A DNA stretch of 57,782 bases from Chloroflexi bacterium 44-23 (GCA_001899005.1 MKUW01000022.1:1-57782), one strand, 5' to 3'; shown: positions 8,680 through 17,650, numbered from the stretch's first letter. Notes: generated from the sequence alone by a model not told the origin. A program made the numbers and translations.

Positions 8680-9530
8680 CGAATCCGAGCTAGGAAATAG
8701 CTTATAGATGGGCTTAATTTGCCCATTCCATTTCTTGTGACCGCCCCAATCTCGGCTACGAACTGTGCCCCTCAAGCTCGGATCGGGACTTATAAAGCTC
8801 ATTTAACCCGAATCCGAGCTAGGAAACAGCTTTTAGATGGGCTTAATTTGCCCATTCCATTTCTTGTGACCGCCCCAATCTCGGCTTCGAGCTGCGCGCG
8901 ATACGTGGCCTTGCAGGCTTTAAAAACTTGGTAACCGAATCGTTCCTAGCCGAGATTGAGGGACTTTCAGGGAAGCCTGTTATTTCGAAAATGTCTTTTT
9001 AGTCACAACCCTCAAGCTCGGATTGGGGAATTAATATACTCATTTAACCCGAATCCGAGCTAGGAAACAGCTTTTAGATGGGTTTAATTTGCCCAATCCA
9101 TTTCTTGTGACCGCCCCAATCTCGGCTACGAACTGTGCCCCTCAAGCTCGGATTGGGAAATTAATATGCTTATTTAACCCGAATCCGAGCTAGGAAACAG
9201 CTTTTAAGTGAGCTTAATTTGCCCATTCCATTTCTTGTGACCGCCCCAATCTCGGCTTCGAGCTGCGCCCCTCAAGCTCGGATTGGGGCTTATAAAACTT
9301 ATTTAACCCGAAGCCGAGCTAGAAAATAGCTTATAGATGGGCTTAATTTGCCCATTCCATTTCTTGTGACCGCCCCAATCTCGGCTGAGGGAGAATTGCG
9401 AACACAAAGCCCGGTCTGCCAGATGTGTTGGGCACCCCCCAATCCGAGCTTCAGGCGGATTAAAAACAATGATTCTTCAATCATGAGCTATTGGATAAGT
9501 CCCTGAATCTCGGCTAGGGAAGATTTGCGG
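8680..9530. repeat. 129-bp tandem repeat array
   Basis: Units beginning CGAATCCGAGCTAGGAAA start near 8680, 8809, 9050, 9180 and 9309, so the regular period is 129-130 bp. The second interval is longer (241 bp) because of an unrelated or divergent insert at 8900-9000. Each unit contains a small hairpin GGGCTTAATTTGCCC, the word ATTTCTTGTGACCGCCC, and a facing pair CCCCAATC ... GATTGGGG about 40 bp apart. Degenerate ends carrying AATCTCGGCTAGGGA reach 9530. The apparent short open frames inside repeat the same peptide and are not genes. Confidence 0.9.
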
Positions 9531-9629
9531 AAAGAGAGCCCCTTGTATGCCAAAGATGCATCAATCCTGCCCAAGGAATCGCAACCGGCAGGTGACAACC
9601 TCATGGTCTTACAGAAGGTTCGTATCGCG

Positions 9630-9717
9630 CAACTGACCAACCAACCAACTAAGCGACTAATCACCAATCCACCTAACCAACCAACCAACTAATCAACAAA
9701 CCAACTAACTCCACTAA
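9630..9717. repeat. Low-complexity CCAACCAACTAATC tract
   Basis: About 90 bp built from short variations of AACCAACCAACTAATCAAC lie directly after the stop codon of the methyltransferase gene (read on its strand as GT-rich GGTTGGTTAGTTGATTAG). Similar tracts occur at 15340-15380, 34823-34875 and 39255-39345. Confidence 0.8.
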
Positions 9718-10611
9718 TCAACACCTCTGCCCCACGAGTAAAATATGCTCCGGAGGAAACTCAATGCCCGCTGTAATCAGCTCGATTTCATCCTGCCAGC
9801 GCTCATAGTCGACGCTGATGATCTCATTGTGGACGATGCTTAACTCGTTTTGATCGAACATGGCGCAAAACTCGCTCTCATTGAAATATTGGTAGCTTTC
9901 CCGGCGCTCGCGTTCCCAGAGCGGTTTGCCTACAAAGATGAGCTTGGTGATATAGCGCGTGAAATCTCTTTGTCTCAAGCAAACGCTATCTGCTGTGCTT
10001 CCGGGTTGTGATTGGATGCGGAAAGGAAGGTATTCTCGGGTGAATTGTTCAAAGCGCTGGCGTCCGGCGGGATGCCGGAAGCGAAATTCAATCCATTGCT
10101 GCGCATCCGTGTTTGCCTCAACGCCATCAAAGAGTAAGAGATAACCGCCCGGGTTGAGATAGGTGCAAATGGCGGCAAAAGTTTGAGCAACATTCTGTTT
10201 GCCTGCCTGTTCATCGATCTGGCCAAGCTCCTCATCATACGCATCCGAAAAGGCGTGGTGTAGGGCATTGACCAGCAAGATCAGGTCAAATTTCCCCAGC
10301 GTACTTAAATAGCGTGCATCCGTAAAGCTGCCGGAGAGAAATTGCAGCCCGGGGTAATCGCGGCGGGCTTTGCCCAGCGCATCATCATCGCGGTCAACTC
10401 CCATCGAACTGCTGACCTGAATCTTTTCCGGGTGAGCCTGAAGCAATGAACCCAGGATCTGGCCTTCACCGCAGCCAAGCTCGAGGATGCGGGCTGGCTT
10501 CGTGCTGCCACGTAATATCTGGGAAGCGGACTGAATCGCAAAACCTTTCCCCTGTCCCTGCAGAAAAGCCAGGTGGCTCTCCCAATAAAAATCCCAAAAG
10601 GAATCATTCAA
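9718..10611 (-). CDS. Class I SAM-dependent methyltransferase
   Basis: About 297 aa. The SAM-binding motif I, ILELGCGEG, is at residues 42-50, the acidic post-I loop is GVDRDDDALG, and the post-motif strand DLILLVNALHH matches methyltransferase motif IV. The C-terminal 100 residues are unrelated to the core and probably bind the acceptor, which is unknown. No in-frame ATG gives a sensible start without lying far inside the upstream gene; the TTG at 10609-10611, two bases after the stop of the PIG-V-like gene, places the protein correctly. The two genes form an operon, so the methyl group may be added to a glycan or lipid-linked product. That link is inference. Confidence 0.82.
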   Translation of the reverse strand: MNDSFWDFYWESHLAFLQGQGKGFAIQSASQILRGSTKPARILELGCGEGQILGSLLQAHPEKIQVSSSMGVDRDDDALGKARRDYPGLQFLSGSFTDARYLSTLGKFDLILLVNALHHAFSDAYDEELGQIDEQAGKQNVAQTFAAICTYLNPGGYLLLFDGVEANTDAQQWIEFRFRHPAGRQRFEQFTREYLPFRIQSQPGSTADSVCLRQRDFTRYITKLIFVGKPLWERERRESYQYFNESEFCAMFDQNELSIVHNEIISVDYERWQDEIELITAGIEFPPEHILLVGQRC

Positions 10612-10612
10612 A

Positions 10613-11767
10613 CTAGCCAACCCAGTAGAAACGCACAAAGCCGGCAAACAAAAGCGCCTGTACCGCCAGCATGCCATACATAACCAGACGCCGCAGGTTC
10701 GGCCGGTTTTCCAATAAACCTTGCAAGGCAATCATCGCTGTGAATGAAGTGACCGTGTATCGACCAAGTGAAGTCGAGACACCCAGAAAAAGCGGGGTAA
10801 TGACCAAAAAGAGGCCAAACAAACTCCATTGCTTAAGTGGATATTTCCAAATTGCCAACAGGAGCAGGCCAGTAACCATTAACACCATACTGATGTTAAT
10901 ATAACCGCTGACGAGATAGTTTAAATCAATGTGTGTCAACACAGCCCAAGGGTTTGAAGTTTGATGTCCCCAGCCGCTGTGCGAATTAATGATCATCAAC
11001 CAGTCTCCGCTGATCAAATAGAGAGTCCAGATGTAACCAAAAGCAACCAGAGGTACGAGCGCAAAGCTGAAAACATCGCGCCAATGAATGCGCCCTTTGT
11101 TTTGCACAAGGTAACTGATGGCGATCGGAATGACGACCAGCTGTGCCAATGGCCGGGTAACCATTAATAGCGCAGCTGTCACTGCGCATAATAACCAACG
11201 TTTGTCCATGCAGAACCAAACTGTTGCTAACACCAAAAAAATAAAAATGCCTTCCGTATAAACTGCGGAGAAGAAGAAACTGAATGGCGTAATCAGGAGC
11301 AACCAGAGCGTACCGCGTGCAAAACTCTCAGAATATCCCAGGCGCAATAAGACTTTACGCAGAATCAGCAGAGCACCCAGAAAAGCCAGGTTGCTGATCA
11401 GTATCCCAATCAGAACGAAGGTGGTACGATGACCTTTAAAGTCGAACAGAAAATAATTTCCGGCACGCATCAGAAAGGGATAAAGCGGGAAAAACGCAAG
11501 GTTCGTAAGGCCTTCTGATTTACGGAGGCCATCGAATACGATACTTAAGTACCAGCCGCTATCCCAACGTGCCCACATGTCCAGCAGACGGTAGGGGGTA
11601 AAATGCCAACCTTGTTCGACCGCTTTGCGAAGGGGGTAGAGATCACTGGCACGATAGAGATAAGAGAGCAAACCGGTCAATACCAGAATGGCGCGTGAGG
11701 TTAAGAAAGGCAGCAGCACGCCTTCAAATTCAGATTTAAAGTCAGAGAAGTTATGTACCTGCACCAT
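10613..11767 (-). CDS. PIG-V-like mannosyltransferase, integral membrane
   Basis: A 384-aa multi-spanning membrane protein with roughly nine to ten hydrophobic segments. Between the first two segments is the loop MWARWDSGWYLSI (about residues 65-77), the conserved Asp-containing signature of the PIG-V/GPI mannosyltransferase 2-like GT-C family, followed by LAFFPLYPFLMR. Members transfer mannose from a polyprenyl-phosphate donor at the outer membrane face. The gene starts at an ATG at 11765-11767 and is followed after two bases by the methyltransferase. It probably modifies a lipid or surface glycan; in bacteria the acceptor of these enzymes is mostly unknown. Another GT-C family assignment is possible but less likely. 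Confidence 0.8.
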   Translation of the reverse strand: MVQVHNFSDFKSEFEGVLLPFLTSRAILVLTGLLSYLYRASDLYPLRKAVEQGWHFTPYRLLDMWARWDSGWYLSIVFDGLRKSEGLTNLAFFPLYPFLMRAGNYFLFDFKGHRTTFVLIGILISNLAFLGALLILRKVLLRLGYSESFARGTLWLLLITPFSFFFSAVYTEGIFIFLVLATVWFCMDKRWLLCAVTAALLMVTRPLAQLVVIPIAISYLVQNKGRIHWRDVFSFALVPLVAFGYIWTLYLISGDWLMIINSHSGWGHQTSNPWAVLTHIDLNYLVSGYINISMVLMVTGLLLLAIWKYPLKQWSLFGLFLVITPLFLGVSTSLGRYTVTSFTAMIALQGLLENRPNLRRLVMYGMLAVQALLFAGFVRFYWVG

Positions 11768-11865
11768 ATGATTATGATATCAGATAGAAATGGAAAGTTG
11801 CAATTTAAATACTGCCTTTCAGCTGGAACCCACTTTTATAAGGACTGCGCCATGAATACATGATA

Positions 11866-11891
11866 AAACCTGCCGATTTCGGCAGGTTTTT
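11866..11891. terminator. Rho-independent terminator hairpin
   Basis: AAACCTGCC (11866-11874) pairs with GGCAGGTTT (11881-11889) around a short loop and is followed by further T residues. Read on either strand it ends in a T-run, so it may serve as a bidirectional terminator, although the PIG-V gene reads away from it. A second half-copy (CCTAATTCGGCAGG) follows at 11905-11918. It separates the metabolic genes from the phage-like module. Confidence 0.7.
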
Positions 11892-11995
11892 GCGTTTAAA
11901 TATGCCTAATTCGGCAGGTTGTATTCTCCCTCAAAAAGTAGCATACTGATCTCAAGATATAGAACATAATATCTATTATTTGAGGAGGAGAAAAG

Positions 11996-12373
11996 ATGCA
12001 GGAGGCCCGACCGCAAGAAACACCGTCACCCGGGTCAAAAAAACCCCGCAAGGGATTTTACGGGCAGCACTTTACCGCTGCCGAAGTGAACGACCTGACG
12101 GGTGAAACCCGCCCCGATCTGAGTGACGAAATTGCCTTACTGAAGGTTGCTATCCGCCGTTTTGTGGATGAGACCCTCTCTTCAGTCGAATCCTTTGAGG
12201 ACGGCGTCAAGCTGTTGAACACGCTCACCTCAGCCGTCTCGCGCCTGGCCCGCCTGGTGGCTTCCAATCACAAGCTGGAAGTGGATCAGGATGTCGATAA
12301 CTCTCTGCGCCAGGCTCTCAACGAAGTTTTGCAAAGAATTAAGCCCGGTATTGAAGAGGAGGATCTGGATTGA
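11996..12373 (+). CDS. Small terminase-like or packaging-associated protein
   Basis: A 125-aa, mostly helical, acidic protein (C-terminus EEEDLD) with a basic, Pro-rich first 20 residues. It has no motif that names a family. The call rests on position: it directly precedes the large terminase gene, overlapping its start, where small subunits are encoded. The ATG follows AGGAGGAGAAAAG, a very strong ribosome site. The sequence GFYGQHFTAAEVNDL near residue 20-35 looks like a conserved N-terminal element. It could instead be an unrelated regulatory protein of the module. Confidence 0.6.
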   Translation: MQEARPQETPSPGSKKPRKGFYGQHFTAAEVNDLTGETRPDLSDEIALLKVAIRRFVDETLSSVESFEDGVKLLNTLTSAVSRLARLVASNHKLEVDQDVDNSLRQALNEVLQRIKPGIEEEDLD

Positions 12374-13890
12374 AGACCCCTGGCCCTGCCCACAAACAAG
12401 TACAGCCATTCACCAAGAATATTTACCAATTTACTGCCCTCGGTGATTTGCATCTGCGTGCATATCAGAAACGGGTAGCCCGTGCAGTGGTGCGGTCCGT
12501 GGTGCAGGGTCAGGGATACAGTATTGTGGTCATGTTTCCCCGTCAGAGCGGCAAAAACGAACTGCAGGCCCAGTTAGAAGCCTTTTTCTTATTGCGTTAC
12601 AGCAGTTCTGGCGGGGAACTTGTCAAACTGTCCCCTACCTGGAAACCGCAGAGCCAAAATGCGCAGCACAGGTTGGAGCGCGTATTGTCGACGCACCCAT
12701 TATTAAAAGATCGCTGGCAAAAGGAACAGGGCTATATCTACCGGGTTGGTGCAGCCCGCCAGATTTTCCTTTCCGGATCACCGGAAGCCAACATTGTTGG
12801 GGCAACTGCCTCTTTGCTGCTGCAAGTAGATGAAGCCCAGGATATTCGCATCGAGAAGTACGATAAGGAAATTGCCCCGATGGCAGCCAGTACCAATGCC
12901 ACCCGTGTATTTTGGGGCACAGCCTGGAGCGATGACACTTTGCTGGCGCGCGAATTACAATCAGCCCGCGAAGGCCAAAAAAAGGATGGTGTTCAGCGTG
13001 CGTTTGTTCTGGATGCCACTCAGGTTGCGCGCGAGGTGCCAGCCTATGGATTATTTGTTCAACAACAAGTTGAACGCCTAGGCCGCGATCATCCGCTGGT
13101 ACGTACCCAATTTTTTTCGGAGATGCTGGAAAGCGGTGGCGGATTGTTCCATGCCGGACGCCTGGCTTTGATAGCCGGTGAGCATTCCAGATTGACGCGT
13201 CCATTACCAGGCGGTATATATGCACTCTTGCTGGATGTAGCCGGCGAGGACCAGGGTCTCACGCAAGGCGGCAGCCTTGAACATCCCAACCGCGATTTCA
13301 GCGCCATGACCGTTGTATCCATGGATGCTCAAGCTGCAGCGGCCTGGGGATTGCCTCTGACCTGTTTTCAGGTCGTATACCGCCGGAGCTGGCATGGTAT
13401 TGCCCAGACGCAATTATTTCAGGAAGTCATGGCACAGGCGCGGCTGTGGAATGCGCACAAGGTGGTGGTGGATGCCACTGGAATTGGCGCCGGTCTGGCT
13501 AATTTTCTACAGCATGCTCTGCCCGGAAAAGTGATTCCATTTTTATTTACCGCCAGCAGCAAGAGCCAGCTGGGGTGGAATTTCCTGGCTTTGATTGATA
13601 GCGGCCGGTTCAAAGATCACCGTGAAAGCGATCCGGAGCAGCAGCAGTTTCTGAGCGAGGCACGTGCCTGCAAGTTTGCCATTACCCCCGGACCGGAACG
13701 ACGTCTGTCCTGGAGTGTGCCTCCCGGCAGTCGTGATGCGCTCGGCCAGCCCTTGCATGATGATTGGCTCATGTCAGCCGCTTTGTGTGCGGTCTTGGAA
13801 AACGAAGCGCTGCCTTCACGCGGTATAACGCACATTATTCGCGCTCGAGACCCGCTGCGCGAGATGGATGGCCAGCAAGTTGAGGATTAA
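12370..13890 (+). CDS. Phage terminase large subunit
   Basis: A 506-aa DNA-packaging motor. The ATPase P-loop variant FPRQSGKNE is at residues 56-64, Walker B LLLQVDEAQD at 149-158 (Asp154, Glu155). The nuclease domain follows, with a first acidic residue in LLLDVAGED (Asp289), a second in VVVDATGIG (Asp368), and a third probably in HDDWLMSAAL near residue 477. All expected catalytic residues are present, so the enzyme looks functional. Translation appears to begin at a TTG at 12370, overlapping the TGA of the upstream gene, with GAGGAGG about seven bases before it. It would translocate DNA into the procapsid through the portal encoded next. Confidence 0.92.
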   Translation: MKTPGPAHKQVQPFTKNIYQFTALGDLHLRAYQKRVARAVVRSVVQGQGYSIVVMFPRQSGKNELQAQLEAFFLLRYSSSGGELVKLSPTWKPQSQNAQHRLERVLSTHPLLKDRWQKEQGYIYRVGAARQIFLSGSPEANIVGATASLLLQVDEAQDIRIEKYDKEIAPMAASTNATRVFWGTAWSDDTLLARELQSAREGQKKDGVQRAFVLDATQVAREVPAYGLFVQQQVERLGRDHPLVRTQFFSEMLESGGGLFHAGRLALIAGEHSRLTRPLPGGIYALLLDVAGEDQGLTQGGSLEHPNRDFSAMTVVSMDAQAAAAWGLPLTCFQVVYRRSWHGIAQTQLFQEVMAQARLWNAHKVVVDATGIGAGLANFLQHALPGKVIPFLFTASSKSQLGWNFLALIDSGRFKDHRESDPEQQQFLSEARACKFAITPGPERRLSWSVPPGSRDALGQPLHDDWLMSAALCAVLENEALPSRGITHIIRARDPLREMDGQQVED

Positions 13891-13955
13891 CTACCATCCC
13901 CAGAAATTAACCAAAACCGGTGGATCTCATCCTACCGGCGCAAGGAAGGAGCAGT

Positions 13956-15332
13956 ATGAAAATTGAAATCCCCAAATGGCTGCGCAGGCAGAAGCAGAGT
14001 AGCAGCTTTACGGCTCAAGACTATCTGCCGCTTGTGAGGAGCCCTCAAGAGAATCGCGACCGCCAGTTTTATGACCAGCAAACCACCCTGACCCAGGCCT
14101 TGCAAGTCTGGCGCAGCAACCCCCTGGCGCGCCGCATTGTCGGGTTGACCAGCCAGTATGTGGTTGGCGGCGGATTGCGCTTGCAGTGTGAGCATGCGCG
14201 CACACAGCGGTTTTTAGAAAGTTGGTGGCAGCATGACCTTAATCAGTGTGCGTTGCGCGTCTACGAGTGGTGTGATGAATTGACACGCTCCGGCGAGTTG
14301 TTTTTCTTGCTTTCCAGCGATTCAGCCGGCATGTCGTATGTGCGGGCTGTACCTGCGGCCCAGATCGCACGCATTGATACAGCGCCTAATGATTTGCAGC
14401 AAGAGCTTGCTTATCATCAGATAGGGGCCGGCGCTTTGCAAGAAGGACAACGATGGCCTGCCTACGATTGGCTCGACGATCAGCCGCAAAGTGACGGTAC
14501 CTACGCGACCGTTATGCTCCATTTCGCGATCAACCGGCCGGTGGGAGCTGTGCGCGGTGAGAGCGATCTGGCGCCCATCATTCGCTGGCTGAATCGCTAT
14601 TCCGCCTGGTTGGAAGATCGGGCGCGCTTGAACCGCTATCGCAACGCCTTTTATTTTGTGGTGAGATCACGCTTTGTGAGCGAGTCGGAACGAGCGGCGC
14701 GCCAGACGACCCTGAATAGCAACCCGCCCACGCCCGGTTCAATTTTGGTGACCGATGAGAGTGAACAGTGGGAGGTGATCAATCCGCGCCTGGAAAGCAG
14801 CGAAGCGGCTGCCGATGGATTGGCGATCAAGAAAATGATTGCAGCCGGTGCGGGCGTACCCCTCCATTTTTTGGCTGAACCCGAATCAGCCACGCGTACC
14901 ACTGCCGAAGCAGCCGGCGGTCCCACATTTCGTCATTATGAGCAGCGCCAGCAGTTCTTTTGTGAGATGATGCGCCAGATTGCCACGATCTGCTTGCAAA
15001 GACGCGCACGCTTTGACCGGCGCCTGAATGCACGGGTCAAGATTCAGGTCCAGGGTGCGGATTTAAGCGCCCGTGATAATGCCTCGCTGGCGATTGCCAC
15101 GCGTGCTGCCAGCCGAACATTCCTGGAACTGTTCGACCGCGGTTTGATCGGCGAACAAGAACTCTTGCGCATGACTTACCGCTTTGCGGGTGAGGTGGTT
15201 GATCCACAGCAATTGGGCGGAGGCATTCCCAGCCAGGGACGCCGATCGGTGGTGGAAAAGCAGCCACGTGATGGAATCAAGGAAGATGTGATTGACCCGG
15301 AGACGGGAGAGGAAAGAGAGAAGATTTTGTAG
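13956..15332 (+). CDS. Phage portal protein
   Basis: A 458-aa protein, typical in length for a lambda-B/HK97-type portal, expected to form the dodecameric ring at the capsid vertex that docks the terminase. Diagnostic pieces are an N-terminal WRSNPLARRIVGLTSQYVVGGG, the region LTRSGELFFLLSS, a clip/stem-like ADGLAIKKMIAAGAG followed by PLHFLAEPESATRTTAEAAG (the conserved portal end of the wing domain), and a charged tail. The ATG at 13956 follows AAGGAAGGAGCAGT, a clear ribosome site; the longer frame from 13920 lacks one. It lies 65 bp after the terminase gene. It is followed by a 400-bp gap with a large palindrome, which is unusual within a structural operon. Confidence 0.88.
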   Translation: MKIEIPKWLRRQKQSSSFTAQDYLPLVRSPQENRDRQFYDQQTTLTQALQVWRSNPLARRIVGLTSQYVVGGGLRLQCEHARTQRFLESWWQHDLNQCALRVYEWCDELTRSGELFFLLSSDSAGMSYVRAVPAAQIARIDTAPNDLQQELAYHQIGAGALQEGQRWPAYDWLDDQPQSDGTYATVMLHFAINRPVGAVRGESDLAPIIRWLNRYSAWLEDRARLNRYRNAFYFVVRSRFVSESERAARQTTLNSNPPTPGSILVTDESEQWEVINPRLESSEAAADGLAIKKMIAAGAGVPLHFLAEPESATRTTAEAAGGPTFRHYEQRQQFFCEMMRQIATICLQRRARFDRRLNARVKIQVQGADLSARDNASLAIATRAASRTFLELFDRGLIGEQELLRMTYRFAGEVVDPQQLGGGIPSQGRRSVVEKQPRDGIKEDVIDPETGEEREKIL

Positions 15333-15729
15333 AGGGTAGTTGTTTGTGGATTAGTGGATTAGTTGGTGAGTTAGGAGTAATGCCAAATGAGTGGATTGTT
15401 TATTAGTGAAATTGTTGCTGCTGAAGCTTGAGGGTGTACGGGCCGGGCATGCCCGGACCGTACAAACCCAATCCGTGTAAATCTAACCCCTACAAACTTG
15501 AGGGCATTGTAATCGGAGGTCGGCCTCACGTTCCCCGACAGGGGCGGGGTGAGGTATCACTAGGGAGTTTTTGTTGCCAACCCATACGGATTAAGGATCT
15601 AAATCTTGGATTCACATAGATGTAAGTATTGAGATGGAAATGATTGATAAGGATCAGATGGTAAAAAAATGCTTCCCTCATTACTCCAAACTTATTACGC
15701 ATTACTTCTTACTTTGACACGGAGCCTAA
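15333..15729. other. Non-coding gap inside the phage-type module
   Basis: No gene is seen. 15340-15380 is GT-rich low complexity (GGATTAGTGGATTAGTTGG), like the tracts at 9630, 34823 and 39255. A 28-bp near-perfect palindrome is at 15436-15463. At 15505-15560 lies a GC-rich patch with CGACAGGGGCGGGGTGAGG. The protease-capsid gene probably has its own promoter here, but I cannot place it with confidence. Confidence 0.6.
15436..15463. promoter_or_regulatory. 28-bp near-perfect palindrome between portal and capsid genes
   Basis: The halves GTACGGGCCGGGCA and TGCCCGGACCGTAC are reverse complements with one mismatched pair, centred on GCATGC. There is no T-run, so it is not a standard terminator. 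Possible roles are a protein binding site, a cruciform, a packaging-related site or part of a repeat. Confidence 0.55.
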
Positions 15730-17631
15730 ATGAAAAATAAACAAATAAAAGAAAAATTACAACTCGAAACAACCGCTCTGGACTGGCTGGAGGGGCAGGC
15801 TGAGGAGGAGGACATTGTCCTCGGAAAGGAGCAAGGATCTGTTTTTGAAGTGACGGCTATCACCGCCGGCATGGGCAATGGCTGGTTATTCTCAGATGAA
15901 TGTCTGCGCAATTCACTGCCTTTGTGGGAAGGAGTCGAAATTTTCATCGACCATCACAATACACCGCTGCGCAGTGTGCGCGATCTGGCTGGAATTGGGT
16001 TTGATGCCCGCTTTGACGAGAACAGTCACGGTATTTACCTGAAAGTACGCCCGAGCGGGCCGAGCGGTAAGCTCTTGCAAGCGGTCGGGTTGGAATGGCT
16101 GCAGGCGCCTGATCCACGCCCGCGGCTGGGTTTTAGTGCCGATGTCATCTTCAATGCAGCCGGAAATTCGGTCAGGCAAATTCTGAAAGTAATCAGCCTG
16201 GATTTGGTGTTCCAACCAGCCCGGGGCGGGCTGTTCAATCGTGCGCTCAATCAATTTAATCAAAAGGAGATCAAAATGGAAGAAAAAGTAACACAACCGG
16301 CAGGTATTGACGGAGCTTTTCAGGTTGCGCTGCTGGAAAGCAAACAGACGCTGTTGGCGCTCAAGCTGCAGCAAAGCAACCTGCCTGAACCGGCTCAGCA
16401 GTTTTTGCAGAAAGAGTTTAACCAGCGCAGTGACTGGCCGTTGGATGAGTTGGAAGACGCCATTCAAGACCAACGTGAACTGGCAGCTGCCTATCAGGGG
16501 CGCCAATCCATCCATGCTGCCGGAAAGATCGAATCTGTGCGCAGCGAACAGGAAAGATTGCAAGCTGCCGCGGATGATTTGCTGGGTGCTCCGCGTGAAA
16601 GCGCAATGATCAGTCATTCCGTCCCGCGCCTGACCGGTATTCGTGAACTGTACACTGCTGTGACTGGTGATGACGAATTGTACGGCAGCAACCCGCTCAA
16701 ACGCACCAGCCTGGCTACCAGCGATAACCTATCAAATGTCCTCATGAACAGTTTTAATAAAATAATCGTTAAACAATGGGATGAGTTGGGCAAGGCTGGT
16801 TACCGCTGGTGGGAGAAGGTTGTTCAGGTGGAACATTTCAGCTCTCTGCAGCCGGTCAGCGGTATTTTGTTGGGTGAAGTAAGTGCCTTGAGCACTATTG
16901 CTGAAGGCACTGCTTATGGTGAACTGGGTATTACGGATAGCGGAGAAACCAAAAATTTTGTCAAATATGGTGGTTTGCTGCCGATTACACTGGAAATGAT
17001 CGACAAGGATGAGACACACAAGCTGCGCCAGATGCCCAACAAACTGGTCACATCGGTCATTCGTAATATCTCTACTCTGGTCAGTGATCTCTTTACCAGC
17101 GGCAATGGCAGCGGTCCAATCATGGCGGATGGCTATCATGTCTTTGATGCCAGCGGTCATGCCAACGCGGGAACCGCGGCTCTTTCTGCGGAGAGCTTTG
17201 AGGCCGCCAGCCAGGCTATTTACCAGCAGGCCATGGTCTCAAGCGATACCAGCAAGCCGCGCCTGGGTTTGGATGCGCGTTACCTGTTGGTGCCGCGTGC
17301 TCTCAAGCTGACTGCCATGCAAATTCTCTACCCCTATTTCGGACGGGAAGTAAATATCGTTTCCGAGAATATGCAGCGTGGTGAAATGGGTGATGTGATT
17401 GTTGTCCCGAATTGGAGCGATGCCAAAGACTGGGCAGCCATCGCCGATCCGCTCTTGGCACCAGCCATCATCATTGGCGAGCGCAACGGTCTCATTCCCG
17501 AAATTTTTGTGGCAGATGGTGAACAGAGTCACGACATGGTGCACAGCGATGTTATCAACTTAAAGGTACGTCATTATCTGGCCGTCTTTGCGGCTGATTA
17601 CCGCCCGCTTTACAAGGCCAACGTGCCCTAG
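15730..17631 (+). CDS. Prohead protease fused to HK97-type major capsid protein
   Basis: A 633-aa polyprotein. Residues 1-180 form a prohead protease-like domain: the start GSVFEVTAITAGMGNGW, IFIDHHNTPLRSVRDLAG, and LGFSADVIF resemble the Mu-I/U35-type protease fold with His in DHH and Ser in GFSAD. Residues about 183-290 are charged and helical, like a scaffold or delta domain. Residues about 295-633 look like an HK97-fold capsid protein (SGILLGEVSALSTIAEGTAYGE, then GLLPITLEMIDKD, ending in an E-loop/P-domain pattern with VINLKVRHYLAVFAADYRPLYKANVP split over the last strands). The start follows a weak site (CACGGAGCCTAA). An in-frame ATG at 16276 has a strong ribosome site. The layout suggests self-cleavage during assembly. 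Confidence 0.82.
   Translation: MKNKQIKEKLQLETTALDWLEGQAEEEDIVLGKEQGSVFEVTAITAGMGNGWLFSDECLRNSLPLWEGVEIFIDHHNTPLRSVRDLAGIGFDARFDENSHGIYLKVRPSGPSGKLLQAVGLEWLQAPDPRPRLGFSADVIFNAAGNSVRQILKVISLDLVFQPARGGLFNRALNQFNQKEIKMEEKVTQPAGIDGAFQVALLESKQTLLALKLQQSNLPEPAQQFLQKEFNQRSDWPLDELEDAIQDQRELAAAYQGRQSIHAAGKIESVRSEQERLQAAADDLLGAPRESAMISHSVPRLTGIRELYTAVTGDDELYGSNPLKRTSLATSDNLSNVLMNSFNKIIVKQWDELGKAGYRWWEKVVQVEHFSSLQPVSGILLGEVSALSTIAEGTAYGELGITDSGETKNFVKYGGLLPITLEMIDKDETHKLRQMPNKLVTSVIRNISTLVSDLFTSGNGSGPIMADGYHVFDASGHANAGTAALSAESFEAASQAIYQQAMVSSDTSKPRLGLDARYLLVPRALKLTAMQILYPYFGREVNIVSENMQRGEMGDVIVVPNWSDAKDWAAIADPLLAPAIIIGERNGLIPEIFVADGEQSHDMVHSDVINLKVRHYLAVFAADYRPLYKANVP
16264..16278 (+). promoter_or_regulatory. 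Internal ribosome site and nested start for scaffold-capsid
   Basis: AAAGGAG ATCAAA ATG is an almost ideal ribosome binding site and start, in frame with the 633-aa gene at codon 183, exactly at the border between the protease and the scaffold-like region. Initiation here would give a 451-aa scaffold-capsid protein without protease. This parallels the nested protease/scaffold genes of lambda-like phages. Confidence 0.7.
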
Positions 17632-17650
17632 GTCGAATCAATTATTTAAC

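Noticed and set aside
8719..8934. Small open frame with a repeated peptide in the 129-bp array
   Set aside because: It only exists because the repeat length is a multiple of three bases; no ribosome site and no protein-like change pattern.
15428..15619. Open frame over the palindrome between portal and capsid
   Set aside because: Pro/Gly/Lys-rich translation of repeat DNA with no ribosome site.
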